Below are positions 1 through 7,623 of a stretch of 64,000 nt of DNA, one piece after another. The translations under genes were made by a program, and so were the position numbers. The DNA is taken from positions 5,166 through 69,165 of the forward strand of contig CAJFQY010000004.1 of assembly GCA_904419315.1 (NCBI GenBank), written 5' to 3'. The first letter of the stretch is position 1; each line of letters opens with the position of its first letter. This DNA is from Zongyangia gallinarum (lineage in GTDB: Bacteria > Bacillota > Clostridia > Oscillospirales > Ruminococcaceae). Below the pieces are notes generated by a model that was not told the DNA's origin, did no database searches, and saw only the letters and a program-made list of their open reading frames with translations.

Positions 1-639
1 TTAATTGAAGAGCCGGTTGCGGCTGCCTTGGGAGCGGGACTGGATATTACAAAACCAAACGGCAACATGATTGTAGACATTGGCGGTGGCACTACCGACA
101 TAGCTGTCCTTTCCTTAAATGGAATTGTCACCAAGCAATCGATTAAGGTTGCGGGCAACAAGATGGATGATGCAATCATCAGACATATGAAAGATTATCA
201 CAACCTGCTCATTGGTGAGCAGACGGCGCGGCACATTAAAACAGAAGTGGGCTGCGCCTATCCCCGTGAGGACAGCAAGTCGGTCGCTGTTAGGGGAAGG
301 AATCTGCTCACCGGTCTTCCACAGATGATCGACATCGGTTGGAAGGAAATTTACGGAGCCATCAAAGATCACGTCGCGGAGATCATCCTCAGTGTCCAAC
401 AGGTCATTGAGCGGACCCCCCCAGAGCTAGTCGGAGATGTTTACAGTAACGGTATTGTGATGACGGGCGGCGGTTCCTTGCTCTATGGCATGGATACCCT
501 CATTACCGAGCAGACCAAGATCAAGGCCCGGGTGGCGGAAGATCCGGTCAACTGTGTGGCCAAAGGAACGGCCATGTCCTTTGATTATCTGGATAAGCTT
601 TACGATGGCTTTGTGGATACGGGAATCAAAATGAAGTAG
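1..639 (+). CDS. mreB: MreB/Mbl-family rod-shape actin, 3' part
   Basis: The window opens inside this gene: the frame is open from base 1 (EEPVAAALGAG near the start) and the last 212 codons are present. MreB-type actins form filaments under the membrane and steer lateral cell-wall synthesis. Visible are the phosphate-binding loop DIGGGTTDIAVLS at about codon 26 and the adenosine loop TGGGSLLYG at about codon 155. The end of the protein is normal and is followed at once by a terminator, so this is the last gene of its transcript. Which paralogue it is (MreB, Mbl or MreBH) cannot be decided from this part. Confidence 0.93.
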   Translation, partial: LIEEPVAAALGAGLDITKPNGNMIVDIGGGTTDIAVLSLNGIVTKQSIKVAGNKMDDAIIRHMKDYHNLLIGEQTARHIKTEVGCAYPREDSKSVAVRGRNLLTGLPQMIDIGWKEIYGAIKDHVAEIILSVQQVIERTPPELVGDVYSNGIVMTGGGSLLYGMDTLITEQTKIKARVAEDPVNCVAKGTAMSFDYLDKLYDGFVDTGIKMK

Positions 640-640
640 A

Positions 641-668
641 AAAAAGCAGCCTACAGGCTGCTTTTTTT
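641..668 (+). terminator. Rho-independent terminator after mreB
   Basis: Stem AAAAAGCAGCC / GGCTGCTTTTT with a 4-base loop and a run of seven T, two bases after the stop codon. Confidence 0.9.
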
Positions 669-763
669 ATTTTTATGCAAAAATTCCAAGGCCGATAATT
701 TTGATAGTGTTGGACAAAATAATGCCAGGCTGTTCATTTGAGCCAGGAAGGAGTAGGTGCGTT

Positions 764-952
764 TTGTCTAAGCTAAGTGAGAAAGAATTGGCCATGCTAG
801 AGGATCAGCTTGGATATGAACAGGTGCTTGTCAAAAAATATAAAGCCTATGCCCAGGCCACCGATGACCCCCAGGTCAAGTCAAAATGTGAGCAGATTGC
901 CGCTGCCCATCTCAACCACTATGAGAAGCTGGCAAAGAACCTGCAAAGTTAG
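764..952 (+). CDS. Small coat-type protein, 62 aa
   Basis: Short, charged, helical protein that looks like half of a ferritin-like/CotF coat fold (QLGYEQVLVKKYKAYA, then HLNHYEKLAKNLQ). I chose the TTG at 764 because a strong ribosome-binding site (AGGAAGGAG, 745-753) lies 10 bases upstream; the frame is open further up to 701 but without such a site. It ends 9 bases before the CotF-type gene that follows, so the two are probably one sporulation operon. The coat role is inferred from sequence style and neighbour; no catalytic motif is seen. Confidence 0.7.
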   Translation: MSKLSEKELAMLEDQLGYEQVLVKKYKAYAQATDDPQVKSKCEQIAAAHLNHYEKLAKNLQS

Positions 953-961
953 GAGGACGTC

Positions 962-1231
962 ATGAAAAGACTAGACGAGATAGGAATGAGCGACAAAGAC
1001 AGGATGAGTGATGCTCTGGCCTCCCAGAAATTCATTACTTGTCTCTATAATACCGGTGCCAATGAATGCGAGCATATGGAGCTGAAAAGTGATATCATGG
1101 GGATACTCCACGAGGAACACCAAATCCAGCAGGATATTTTCGATGATATGAAAAAAAGAGGCTGGTACGAGAGCAGGGAAGCTGACCCGGAAAAGCTGGA
1201 ACAGGCTAGGAAAAAATATCTGGGGAAATAG
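962..1231 (+). CDS. CotF-family spore coat protein
   Basis: 89 aa protein with the CotF-type helical pattern: an N-terminal helix (MSDALASQKFITCLYN), a second helix rich in E, H and Q (GILHEEHQIQQDIFDDM) and a GWY motif near residue 68. CotF-family proteins are mother-cell products placed in the spore coat. A clear site AGGAGGACGTC precedes the ATG. It is shorter than full CotF (about 160 aa), as is usual for the small clostridial versions. It follows the 62-aa protein at 764 and ends in a shared terminator. Confidence 0.8.
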   Translation: MKRLDEIGMSDKDRMSDALASQKFITCLYNTGANECEHMELKSDIMGILHEEHQIQQDIFDDMKKRGWYESREADPEKLEQARKKYLGK

Positions 1232-1270
1232 AATAGGCCGGCTGGAATGATCAGCCGGCCTATTCTATTT
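1231..1270. terminator. Convergent terminator hairpin
   Basis: Perfect 14-bp stem GAATAGGCCGGCTG / CAGCCGGCCTATTC with a 7-base loop between two converging genes. The T tracts are short on both sides, so efficiency is uncertain, but position and stem strength suggest a bidirectional terminator. Confidence 0.7.
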
Positions 1271-2152
1271 CGAGGATTTTTCCAACGAATCATGTTTAAT
1301 ATGCATATCCACCTGGTTAAAGGGAATTTCAATTTGATTTTTATCGAATTCTTTCTTTACCTGTTCATACAGGTCGAAATTAAGGTCCCAATAGTGCTTG
1401 CTTTCCACCCAGACCCGACAGGCAATGTCCACCGAGTTAGCGGAATGAGAGCAGACGCGGATCATAGGTTCAGGATCCTTCAAAGCCAAGGGATTATTTT
1501 CTACAATCTGACGTAAAATCCCTTTGGCTTTTTCTAGATCGGTGTCATAACTGACAGAAAAGATGAGATCCAGCCGGCGTTTTTCCTCGGCAGAATAGTT
1601 GACGATGGTAGCATTACAGGCCTGCCCGTTGGGAACAAAAATCCGTTTGTTATCCGGTGTGTTCAAACGGGTATAAACAAGGCCGATTTCACAAACGGTA
1701 CCAGAGACCGCCTGATCCTCTACCTCAATATAGTCCCCAAGGGTAAAGGGACGGGAAAAGAGAATCAGAATACCGCCGGCGACATTCTTGAGACTGTCCT
1801 GAAGGGCGAGGGAAATAGCGAGGCCCGCGCTTCCGAGGACGGTGACGAAGGTAGCGGTGGGGATGCCTAAGGTGCTGGCTACCGTAATTAGCAGCAGAAT
1901 CAATAGGACAATATGCAGGACGGATTGAATAAATCCGTGGAGAGTCACATCCAGCCGGCTTTTTTTAAGGCCCTTGGCAATCAACTTCATCAAGATTTTT
2001 ATAATGACATATCCCACTGCCAATACGATGAGAGCAGTGACTAAGGTAGGAAGAAAATCTACCAGTTTATCTACAAACTGAGACCACATGGTCGACAGCT
2101 TGGAGGTATCTTGTGTCACCGTTTCCACGATTTTTTCTGCGGTGTCTTCCAT
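1265..2152 (-). CDS. MscS-family mechanosensitive channel
   Basis: Small-conductance mechanosensitive channel that releases solutes on osmotic downshock. 295 aa with three membrane helices in the first 130 residues. The pore-lining helix and beta domain show the family pattern (GSAGLAISLALQDSLKNV, then FSRPFTLGDYIEV), followed by the cytoplasmic vestibule domain. The ATG at 2152 has a site GGGAGGT; an in-frame start 15 codons upstream (2197) lacks one. It is a single-gene unit, with a possible promoter at 2224-2252 and a terminator shared with the coat gene. Confidence 0.92.
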   Translation of the reverse strand: MEDTAEKIVETVTQDTSKLSTMWSQFVDKLVDFLPTLVTALIVLAVGYVIIKILMKLIAKGLKKSRLDVTLHGFIQSVLHIVLLILLLITVASTLGIPTATFVTVLGSAGLAISLALQDSLKNVAGGILILFSRPFTLGDYIEVEDQAVSGTVCEIGLVYTRLNTPDNKRIFVPNGQACNATIVNYSAEEKRRLDLIFSVSYDTDLEKAKGILRQIVENNPLALKDPEPMIRVCSHSANSVDIACRVWVESKHYWDLNFDLYEQVKKEFDKNQIEIPFNQVDMHIKHDSLEKSSK

Positions 2153-2223
2153 AATCTTACCTCCCATGATAGTGATAGACGCCCTCACTTTTTGCAAGGC
2201 GTCAAAGATTATTTCATATGAGC

Positions 2224-2252
2224 ATTATAATGGGAAAAAAGAACAAAAGCAA
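2224..2252 (-). promoter_or_regulatory. Possible promoter of the MscS gene
   Basis: Minus strand -10 TATAAT (2224-2229) with TTGCTT 17 bp upstream (2247-2252). The -10 is perfect; only the TTG of the -35 matches well. Confidence 0.45.
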
Positions 2253-2268
2253 ACACTTTTCGTCAAAA

Positions 2269-2297
2269 TTGAAGGGCAAGAGGTGAATTTTTAAGAA
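2269..2297 (+). promoter_or_regulatory. Possible promoter of the galactokinase leader
   Basis: TTGAAG (2269-2274), 17 bp, TAAGAA (2292-2297). It would start a transcript just before the structured leader at 2316-2447. The hexamers are imperfect, so confidence is modest. Confidence 0.4.
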
Positions 2298-2315
2298 AGT
2301 GTTGATTTTATGGAT

Positions 2316-2447
2316 AGGACGTATTACTCTATAAAAAGGCCTGAGAAATATTTAGCCAAATTTTGCTCCCCATATTTAGTTTATTCTCGCAGCGATAAAC
2401 TCAATTGGCAAGAATCAGGTACGTCCTGTTAGAAAGACAGCGTGCCT
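2316..2447 (+). promoter_or_regulatory. Candidate structured leader RNA upstream of galK
   Basis: Two incompatible folds can be read. Fold A: AGGACGTA (2316-2323) pairs with TACGTCCT (2420-2427), and CCTGA (2340-2344) pairs with the adjoining TCAGG (2415-2419), enclosing GCCAA/TTGGC (2355-2359 with 2405-2409) and the hairpin GTTTAT/ATAAAC (2379-2400). Fold B: AGGTACG (2417-2423) pairs with CGTGCCT (2441-2447), with CTGT/ACAG inside it. Both folds use 2417-2427, and fold B ends 7 bases before the galK ribosome-binding site (2454-2462). I recognise no known riboswitch consensus. Confidence 0.5.
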
Positions 2448-2468
2448 AGAATTAAAGGAGGACGCCGA

Positions 2469-3776
2469 ATGCCATCATTTTATCGAGTGAAAGACGATTT
2501 GCTGAAAGGACGCTATGATTCTATATTTTCAGCTTTATATTCGCCCGATACAGTAGAGCGCCAGGTGAAAAGGTACCTAGCTGCCCTAGAACGATTTGCC
2601 AATCTTTACGGAGATGAGCGAGAAGTTTTTCTTTTTAGCGCTCCTGGGAGAACTGAGATTGGAGGCAACCATACAGACCATCAATGTGGCAGGGTTTTGG
2701 CGGCAGCGGTCAATTTGGATATGATTGCCGTGGTTTCCCCCAACACGGACCATCTAGTGCGGCTGAAATCCCATGGGTACAATATGGACACTGTTTCAAT
2801 TGATGAACTGGAATTCCAGCAAACCGAATCAGGTACATCGGCATCTATTATTCGAGGAATACTTGCTAGGTTCAAAGAATTGGGACACCATATCAGTGGA
2901 TTTGATGCCTATACTACTTCCGATGTATTAAAAGGCTCAGGGCTTTCCTCTTCAGCCGCTTATGAGGTGATGATCGGTACCATCCTTAACCATTTGTACA
3001 ATGGGGGAAGACTTGGCCCTGTTGAGATCGCCAAAATCGGAAAATTTGCAGAAAATGCCTACTTTAAAAAACCTTGCGGCCTGATGGACCAAACAGCCTG
3101 TGCCATGGGCGGATTTGTTGCCATTGATTTTAAAGATCCTGAAAAGCCCTTGATTGAGAAAATCAAAGTAGATTTTTCAAAATATCATCATGACTTGTTT
3201 ATCGTGGATACAGGGGATAGCCACGAGGATCTAACCCAGGAATATGCCCAGGTGATTTCAGAAATGGGAGAGGTGGCGCGGGCATTCGGGAAAAAGGTGT
3301 TGCGGGAAGTGGATTTTCGTACCTTTGCCGATTCAATTTACGACTTTCAGGTGGTATTGCGCCAAAAGCTCAGTGACAGAGCGATATTGAGAGCACTGCA
3401 CTTTTTCGGTGAAAATGAAAGGGTAGAAAAGCAGGCGCAAGCCCTTAAAGAGGGAGACTTTGAACGCTTTAAAACACTGGTAATTGAATCAGGATATTCC
3501 TCTTTTATGCGGTTGCAAAATGTTTTTATTGGGTCTAAACCACAGCGTCAGGGACTCAGCCTTGCCTTGGCTATTTCCGAAGACCTGCTTAAGGGTCGCG
3601 GAGCTTGGAGAGTTCACGGAGGTGGATTCGCAGGAACGATGCAGGCGTATGTTCCGGAAGATTTGAGCAGAAACTATAAAGTAGTGATGCAGCAAACTTT
3701 GGGAACAGGGTGTTGTCATGTCCTTACTATCCGTAGTCAAGGGGCAATGATGGTCCTTCCTCAGGAATTGGCATAA
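2469..3776 (+). CDS. galK: Galactokinase (GHMP kinase family)
   Basis: Phosphorylates galactose to galactose-1-phosphate in the Leloir pathway. 435 aa with the three GHMP-kinase motifs: a galactose-binding signature GRTEIGGNHTDHQ near residue 60 (this has EIGGNH where classical GalK has NLIGEH), the phosphate loop GSGLSSSAAYE near 156, and GGGFAGTMQAYVP near 384. The ATG at 2469 follows AAAGGAGGA; a start 9 codons upstream is less likely. No galT, galE or sugar transporter is adjacent, so the gene stands alone. Another sugar substrate cannot be excluded. Confidence 0.88.
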   Translation: MPSFYRVKDDLLKGRYDSIFSALYSPDTVERQVKRYLAALERFANLYGDEREVFLFSAPGRTEIGGNHTDHQCGRVLAAAVNLDMIAVVSPNTDHLVRLKSHGYNMDTVSIDELEFQQTESGTSASIIRGILARFKELGHHISGFDAYTTSDVLKGSGLSSSAAYEVMIGTILNHLYNGGRLGPVEIAKIGKFAENAYFKKPCGLMDQTACAMGGFVAIDFKDPEKPLIEKIKVDFSKYHHDLFIVDTGDSHEDLTQEYAQVISEMGEVARAFGKKVLREVDFRTFADSIYDFQVVLRQKLSDRAILRALHFFGENERVEKQAQALKEGDFERFKTLVIESGYSSFMRLQNVFIGSKPQRQGLSLALAISEDLLKGRGAWRVHGGGFAGTMQAYVPEDLSRNYKVVMQQTLGTGCCHVLTIRSQGAMMVLPQELA

Positions 3777-3849
3777 AGGGAAAATAAAATTTGGCAATAA
3801 TTTAACAAACTGGGGCAGATATTTCGTGTAAAAATGATGGGATTCATCA

Positions 3850-3878
3850 TTGAAAAAAAAGGAAAATTATTATATAAT
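3850..3878 (+). promoter_or_regulatory. Promoter of oadG-oadB
   Basis: TTGAAA (3850-3855), 17 bp, TATAAT (3873-3878), about 90 bp upstream of oadG; a near-consensus vegetative promoter. Confidence 0.7.
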
Positions 3879-3969
3879 AAAACTTGATATCGTTTTAAAA
3901 TAGATAAGGATTTTTAAGAAATCTTCTGTCTGTTTTGGCGGAAATTTTAAGCCAAGGAGATTGATGCAT

Positions 3970-4338
3970 ATGGATTGGAATTTGGCGTTATCGGTTATTT
4001 TAAGTGGTATAGTAATTGTATTCATTGCTCTTGTTATCCTCATCATTGCGGTTCTTTTGGTTGGAAAGATTATGACATCGGTCCAAGGTAAGGAAACTCC
4101 CAACAAGACGCAGAAAAATGAAAAGAAAGAGGTTACAACCAAAGCGGTCCCTAATCCTCCTCAGCCGATGAAGGTGGAACAGGGGATTCCCGGCGAGGTG
4201 GTTGCGGCAATTTCTGCGGCTGTGGCGAGTATGATGGGCGGTTCGTCTAATTATTCCATTAAAAGTGTCAAAAGAGCCCGAGAGGCCCGTCCTGTTTGGA
4301 GCTTGGCAGGTATGATGGAAAATACGAAGCCTTTCTAG
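3970..4338 (+). CDS. oadG: OadG-family gamma subunit of a Na+-pump decarboxylase
   Basis: Small membrane subunit that holds biotin-dependent decarboxylases (oxaloacetate, methylmalonyl-CoA or glutaconyl-CoA) on the beta channel subunit. One hydrophobic helix near the N terminus (LSVILSGIVIVFIALVILII) is followed by a Lys/Pro-rich linker and a conserved end VWSLAGMMENTKPF. The site AAGGAG is at 3954-3959; ATGs at 3964 and 3970 are both possible and I use 3970. It lies 51 bp before oadB. The substrate cannot be told from this subunit. Confidence 0.8.
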   Translation: MDWNLALSVILSGIVIVFIALVILIIAVLLVGKIMTSVQGKETPNKTQKNEKKEVTTKAVPNPPQPMKVEQGIPGEVVAAISAAVASMMGGSSNYSIKSVKRAREARPVWSLAGMMENTKPF

Positions 4339-4389
4339 GAATGTTAAAAGAATTTTGAGTTTGATTGTGAAAGGACGGGGATTTATCTC

Positions 4390-5538
4390 ATGGAAATCTT
4401 AGCAACGTTTTGGCAATCGTTGCAGGATATGGCATTAGAATCTGGTTTTGCTCAGTTCTTTATTGGTGACGGATGGAAATACGCTGTCATGATTGCCATT
4501 GCCTGTGTCTTGTTGTACTTGGCAATTGTAAAAAAATTCGAACCACTGCTTTTGCTGCCGATTGCGTTTGGTATCCTTTTGGCAAATCTGCCGTTGGCAG
4601 ATCTTGGCGCCCATGATTCAGGTGGCCTTCTCTCTTATTTGTATTTTGGTGTAGAGAATGTAATATATCCGCCGCTTATTTTCTTGGGTGTCGGCGCGAT
4701 GACGGATTTTGGTCCTCTGATCGCGAACCCCAAAAGCTTTTTGTTGGGTGCTGCGGCACAGATTGGTATCTTCCTTACCTTCTTAGGCGCTCTTCTGCTC
4801 GGATTTACTCCCGCTGAAGCTGGTGCTATCGGCATCATCGGCGGCGCTGACGGACCTACCGCAATTTACGTTACCTCCAAGTTGGCGTCTCACCTGTTAG
4901 GCCCCATCGCTATAGCGGCGTACTCCTATATGGCGTTGGTACCCATTATCCAGCCGCCAATCATGAAGCTATTGACCACCAAAAAAGAGCGTATGGTTGT
5001 AATGGAGCAGCTTCGTCCGGTATCCAAGACAGAGAAGATTCTGTTCCCCATCTTTGTTACCTTGGTTGTATCCCTGATGGTGCCTATGGCAGCGCCCCTT
5101 CTTGGTATGCTGATGTTGGGCAACCTCTTAAGAGAATCTGGTGTTTGCCAGAGGCTTTCTAACACAGCCCAGAATGAGCTGATGAATATTGTCACGATTT
5201 TCTTAGGCATTTCTGTTGGATCTACAGCTTCCGCGGATACTTTCCTAAATTTACAGACTCTGGGCATTATCGTTCTTGGCCTGATTTCCTTTGCTTGCGG
5301 CACAGCTTGCGGTGTCCTCTTTGGTAAAATTATGTATAAGGCAACAGGCGGGAAGGTCAATCCCCTCATCGGCTCTGCCGGTGTATCGGCTGTTCCTATG
5401 GCTGCCCGTGTTTCCCAAAAGGTTGGCCAGGCAGACAATCCTGGGAACTTCCTGCTCATGCACGCCATGGGCCCCAATGTCGCTGGCGTTATTGGTTCGG
5501 CAGTGGCGGCTGGCGTTCTGTTGAGCATCCTTGCATAA
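4390..5538 (+). CDS. oadB: Na+-translocating decarboxylase beta subunit
   Basis: Integral membrane subunit that couples decarboxylation of an acyl-CoA or oxaloacetate to Na+ export. 382 aa with about ten membrane helices and the family hallmark GIIGGADGPTAIYVTSKLA, which holds the essential Asp of the Na+ site. It is of typical length and intact. It is co-transcribed with oadG and followed by a terminator. The carboxyltransferase alpha subunit and the biotin carrier are not nearby, so OadB, MmdB and GcdB remain equally possible names. Confidence 0.9.
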   Translation: MEILATFWQSLQDMALESGFAQFFIGDGWKYAVMIAIACVLLYLAIVKKFEPLLLLPIAFGILLANLPLADLGAHDSGGLLSYLYFGVENVIYPPLIFLGVGAMTDFGPLIANPKSFLLGAAAQIGIFLTFLGALLLGFTPAEAGAIGIIGGADGPTAIYVTSKLASHLLGPIAIAAYSYMALVPIIQPPIMKLLTTKKERMVVMEQLRPVSKTEKILFPIFVTLVVSLMVPMAAPLLGMLMLGNLLRESGVCQRLSNTAQNELMNIVTIFLGISVGSTASADTFLNLQTLGIIVLGLISFACGTACGVLFGKIMYKATGGKVNPLIGSAGVSAVPMAARVSQKVGQADNPGNFLLMHAMGPNVAGVIGSAVAAGVLLSILA

Positions 5539-5550
5539 ATTGCAATTTCA

Positions 5551-5580
5551 AAAACGGCACGGTTTTCCGTGCCGTTTTTT
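5551..5580 (+). terminator. Terminator after oadB
   Basis: AAAACGGCACGG / CCGTGCCGTTTT stem with a TTTT loop and six T. Confidence 0.92.
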
Positions 5581-5613
5581 CTTCGTAAGAACGGTGAAAA
5601 AGAGGGAATAAGA

Positions 5614-6072
5614 ATGGAATTAAAAAATCCTATGTTGGTAGTAACTGATATAGATAAATCCGTTGAGTTTTATAAAAAAATTTTGGGGCTTCATGTTATT
5701 ATGGATTTTGGATCAAATAAAACTTTAACAGGCGGTCTAGCTTTACAGACAGTGGAAACATACAAAGAGTTTACCGGCACAAGTGACGTTTCTTTTGGCG
5801 GCAACGATTTTGAAATCTACTTTGAGGAAGATGATTTTGATCAGTTCGCTGACAAACTGAAAAGATATGATATCGAATATGTACACCCTGTGATAGAGCA
5901 TGCATGGGGACAGCGTGTTGTCCGCTTCTATGACCCAGACAGGCATATAATCGAGGTTGGAGAAAACTTAAAAGTAGTATGCAAACGCTTCTTAGACAGT
6001 GGCATGACACCCGAACAGGTTGCAGAACGCATGAGTGTACCCATGAAATTTATAAATGCTTGCATGCGATAA
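5614..6072 (+). CDS. VOC/glyoxalase-type protein with a C-terminal helical tail
   Basis: 152 aa. The first 115 residues have the vicinal-oxygen-chelate pattern of two beta-alpha-beta-beta-beta units (NPMLVVTDIDKSVEFYKK, later VVRFYDPDRHIIEVGE). The tail (MTPEQVAERMSVPMKFINAC) resembles a small helix-turn-helix-like segment. VOC proteins include glyoxalases, dioxygenases and drug-binding resistance proteins; the ligand here is unknown. ATG 5614 follows AAAGAGGG. It lies 27 bp upstream of a DUF3788-type gene, probably in one operon. Base composition is more AT-rich than its neighbours. Confidence 0.85.
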   Translation: MELKNPMLVVTDIDKSVEFYKKILGLHVIMDFGSNKTLTGGLALQTVETYKEFTGTSDVSFGGNDFEIYFEEDDFDQFADKLKRYDIEYVHPVIEHAWGQRVVRFYDPDRHIIEVGENLKVVCKRFLDSGMTPEQVAERMSVPMKFINACMR

Positions 6073-6099
6073 AAAAGAATTTACGGGGGAGAAACAGCC

Positions 6100-6513
6100 A
6101 TGCTTGATAAAATACCGAATGCAGAGGAAATGACTGTTTTAGTCGGGCAATCATTATATGATGTATGGAACAAGTTGTGTGCTTTAATTGAAGAAAAATA
6201 CGAGATGGAATGCCTGTGGAATAAAGGCGGTAAAGCATGGACTTATGAGTATAAATACCGCCGAGGCGGTAAGACACTTTGTGCGCTATACGCCAGAGAA
6301 AATTGTATAGGTTTTATGATTATCTTTGGAAAAGACGAGAGAGCAAAGTTTGAAACAGAACGAAATTATTATTCGCAACAAGCCCAAAAGATCTACGATG
6401 AATCGAAAACTTACCGTGATGGCAAATGGGTAATGTTTGAGCCGAAAGATACATCCATGTTTCATGATTTTATGAATTTATTGGCCCTGAAAAGAAAGCC
6501 CAACAGGAAGTGA
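6100..6513 (+). CDS. DUF3788-type protein
   Basis: 137 aa soluble protein resembling the DUF3788 family of unknown function: conserved centre (LWNKGGKAWTYEYKYRRGGK) and a GKWVMFEP motif towards the end. Aromatic and charged residues suggest a small-ligand-binding or SRPBCC/YdhG-like fold, but no catalytic residues are evident. It sits 27 bp after the VOC protein and ends before a strong bidirectional terminator. The two-gene unit resembles the small-molecule-response cassettes of gut clostridia (inference). Confidence 0.8.
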   Translation: MLDKIPNAEEMTVLVGQSLYDVWNKLCALIEEKYEMECLWNKGGKAWTYEYKYRRGGKTLCALYARENCIGFMIIFGKDERAKFETERNYYSQQAQKIYDESKTYRDGKWVMFEPKDTSMFHDFMNLLALKRKPNRK

Positions 6514-6529
6514 AGAAAATGATGATGAA

Positions 6530-6567
6530 AAAGGGGGCAGCCTTCCTTTGAGAAGGCTGCCCCCTTT
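6530..6567. terminator. Bidirectional terminator
   Basis: Perfect 13-bp stem GGGGGCAGCCTTC / GAAGGCTGCCCCC flanked by AAA and TTT, between the converging DUF3788 and nadA genes. Confidence 0.92.
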
Positions 6568-6576
6568 AAATATTTT

Positions 6577-7488
6577 TTATTTCCCTAGGCGGATCATTTG
6601 ATCGATGGCTCGACGCGCAGCAAGACGGAGATTTTCTTCTATTTCAATCACTTCCCCTCCGGAACCAATCAGCGCCTTATAGACATCTGTCAATGTGGTA
6701 ATACGCATATCCGGACAGATCAGCTTCTTGGAGAGAAGATAGAAATTGCGTTGAGGATAGCAGAGAGAAAGATAATCCCCTACGCTTTTTTCGGTGCCGA
6801 TGATTACATCCTCCGATGTGTTTTCACAGTAACGGATAATGTCGGCAGTGGAACCCACCACATCTGCATAACGGAGGGCGGTTCCGGGACATTCGGGATG
6901 CATCAGCACCTTACATCCGGGATGGGCCAATTTACAGGACTGTACATCTTCCTCGGTAATTTGATGGTGTACAGGACAATAGCCATCCCATAATACCACC
7001 TTTTTTGTCGGGACTTTTTCCCGAATGTAAGAGCCAAGGTTTTGATCGGGGATAAATAGGATGGTTTCTGCATCCAGCCGCTCTACGATTTTCTGGGCGC
7101 TGGAAGAGGTTACACAGACATCACTGACCGCCTTGAGTTCCGTTGTTGTGTTAACGTAGGCTACTACGGTGTGATCAGGATGCTCTTTTTTATAGTCGAT
7201 TACTCGCTGGGGATCGATCTGTTCGGCCATGGGACAGGTGGCATCCGGAGCGGCCAGGATCACTTTTTTTTCGGGGGAGAGGATTTTGACCGTATCAGCC
7301 ATAAAACGTACTCCGCACATAATGACAGTATCAAAATCTAGGTCCTGGGCTTTTTCACTCAAGGCAAAGGAATCGCCTTTAAGGTCGGCAATCTCCAGAA
7401 TATCGGTAGATTGATAGCTGTGGGCCAAAATGCCGATGTTTTTTTCCTTCTTTAGTTTTAAGATCTCTTCCTGGAGCTGTGTTATCAT
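6577..7488 (-). CDS. nadA: Quinolinate synthase A
   Basis: [4Fe-4S] enzyme that condenses iminoaspartate with dihydroxyacetone phosphate to quinolinate in de novo NAD synthesis. 303 aa, normal for the short form. It shows the three cluster cysteines (VIMCGVRFM, HPECPG, LICPDM) and the family start GILAHSYQ. ATG 7488 follows AGGTGA at a good distance; a GTG one codon earlier is less likely. nadB and nadC are not adjacent. It is divergent from an Rrf2-type regulator whose own cysteines suggest Fe-S sensing. Confidence 0.95.
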   Translation of the reverse strand: MITQLQEEILKLKKEKNIGILAHSYQSTDILEIADLKGDSFALSEKAQDLDFDTVIMCGVRFMADTVKILSPEKKVILAAPDATCPMAEQIDPQRVIDYKKEHPDHTVVAYVNTTTELKAVSDVCVTSSSAQKIVERLDAETILFIPDQNLGSYIREKVPTKKVVLWDGYCPVHHQITEEDVQSCKLAHPGCKVLMHPECPGTALRYADVVGSTADIIRYCENTSEDVIIGTEKSVGDYLSLCYPQRNFYLLSKKLICPDMRITTLTDVYKALIGSGGEVIEIEENLRLAARRAIDQMIRLGK

Positions 7489-7541
7489 CACCTGTCACCT
7501 AATCCCCTCAACTGAATTCCTATAATTTTTCTATGAATTTA

Positions 7542-7570
7542 TTGATGCGAAAAATATTATATGATATAAT
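7542..7570 (+). promoter_or_regulatory. Promoter of the Rrf2 regulator
   Basis: TTGATG (7542-7547), 17 bp, TATAAT (7565-7570), about 50 bp upstream of the start codon in the nadA/rrf2 intergenic region. Confidence 0.75.
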
Positions 7571-7623
7571 GGGCCAAAAGTCAAGGAAGCCACTATAACA
7601 GGGGTGGCAGAGAAGGTGAAGAA

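Noticed and set aside
2336..2346. CTGAGA in the galK leader as a thiamine pyrophosphate riboswitch
   Set aside because: Only this hexamer matches; the second conserved region of the THI element (CCTGATCTGGATAATGCC-like) is absent and no thiamine gene is near.
4926..5528. 200-codon open frame antisense to oadB
   Set aside because: Pro/Thr/Ala-rich composition typical of reverse-strand shadows; oadB is unambiguous.
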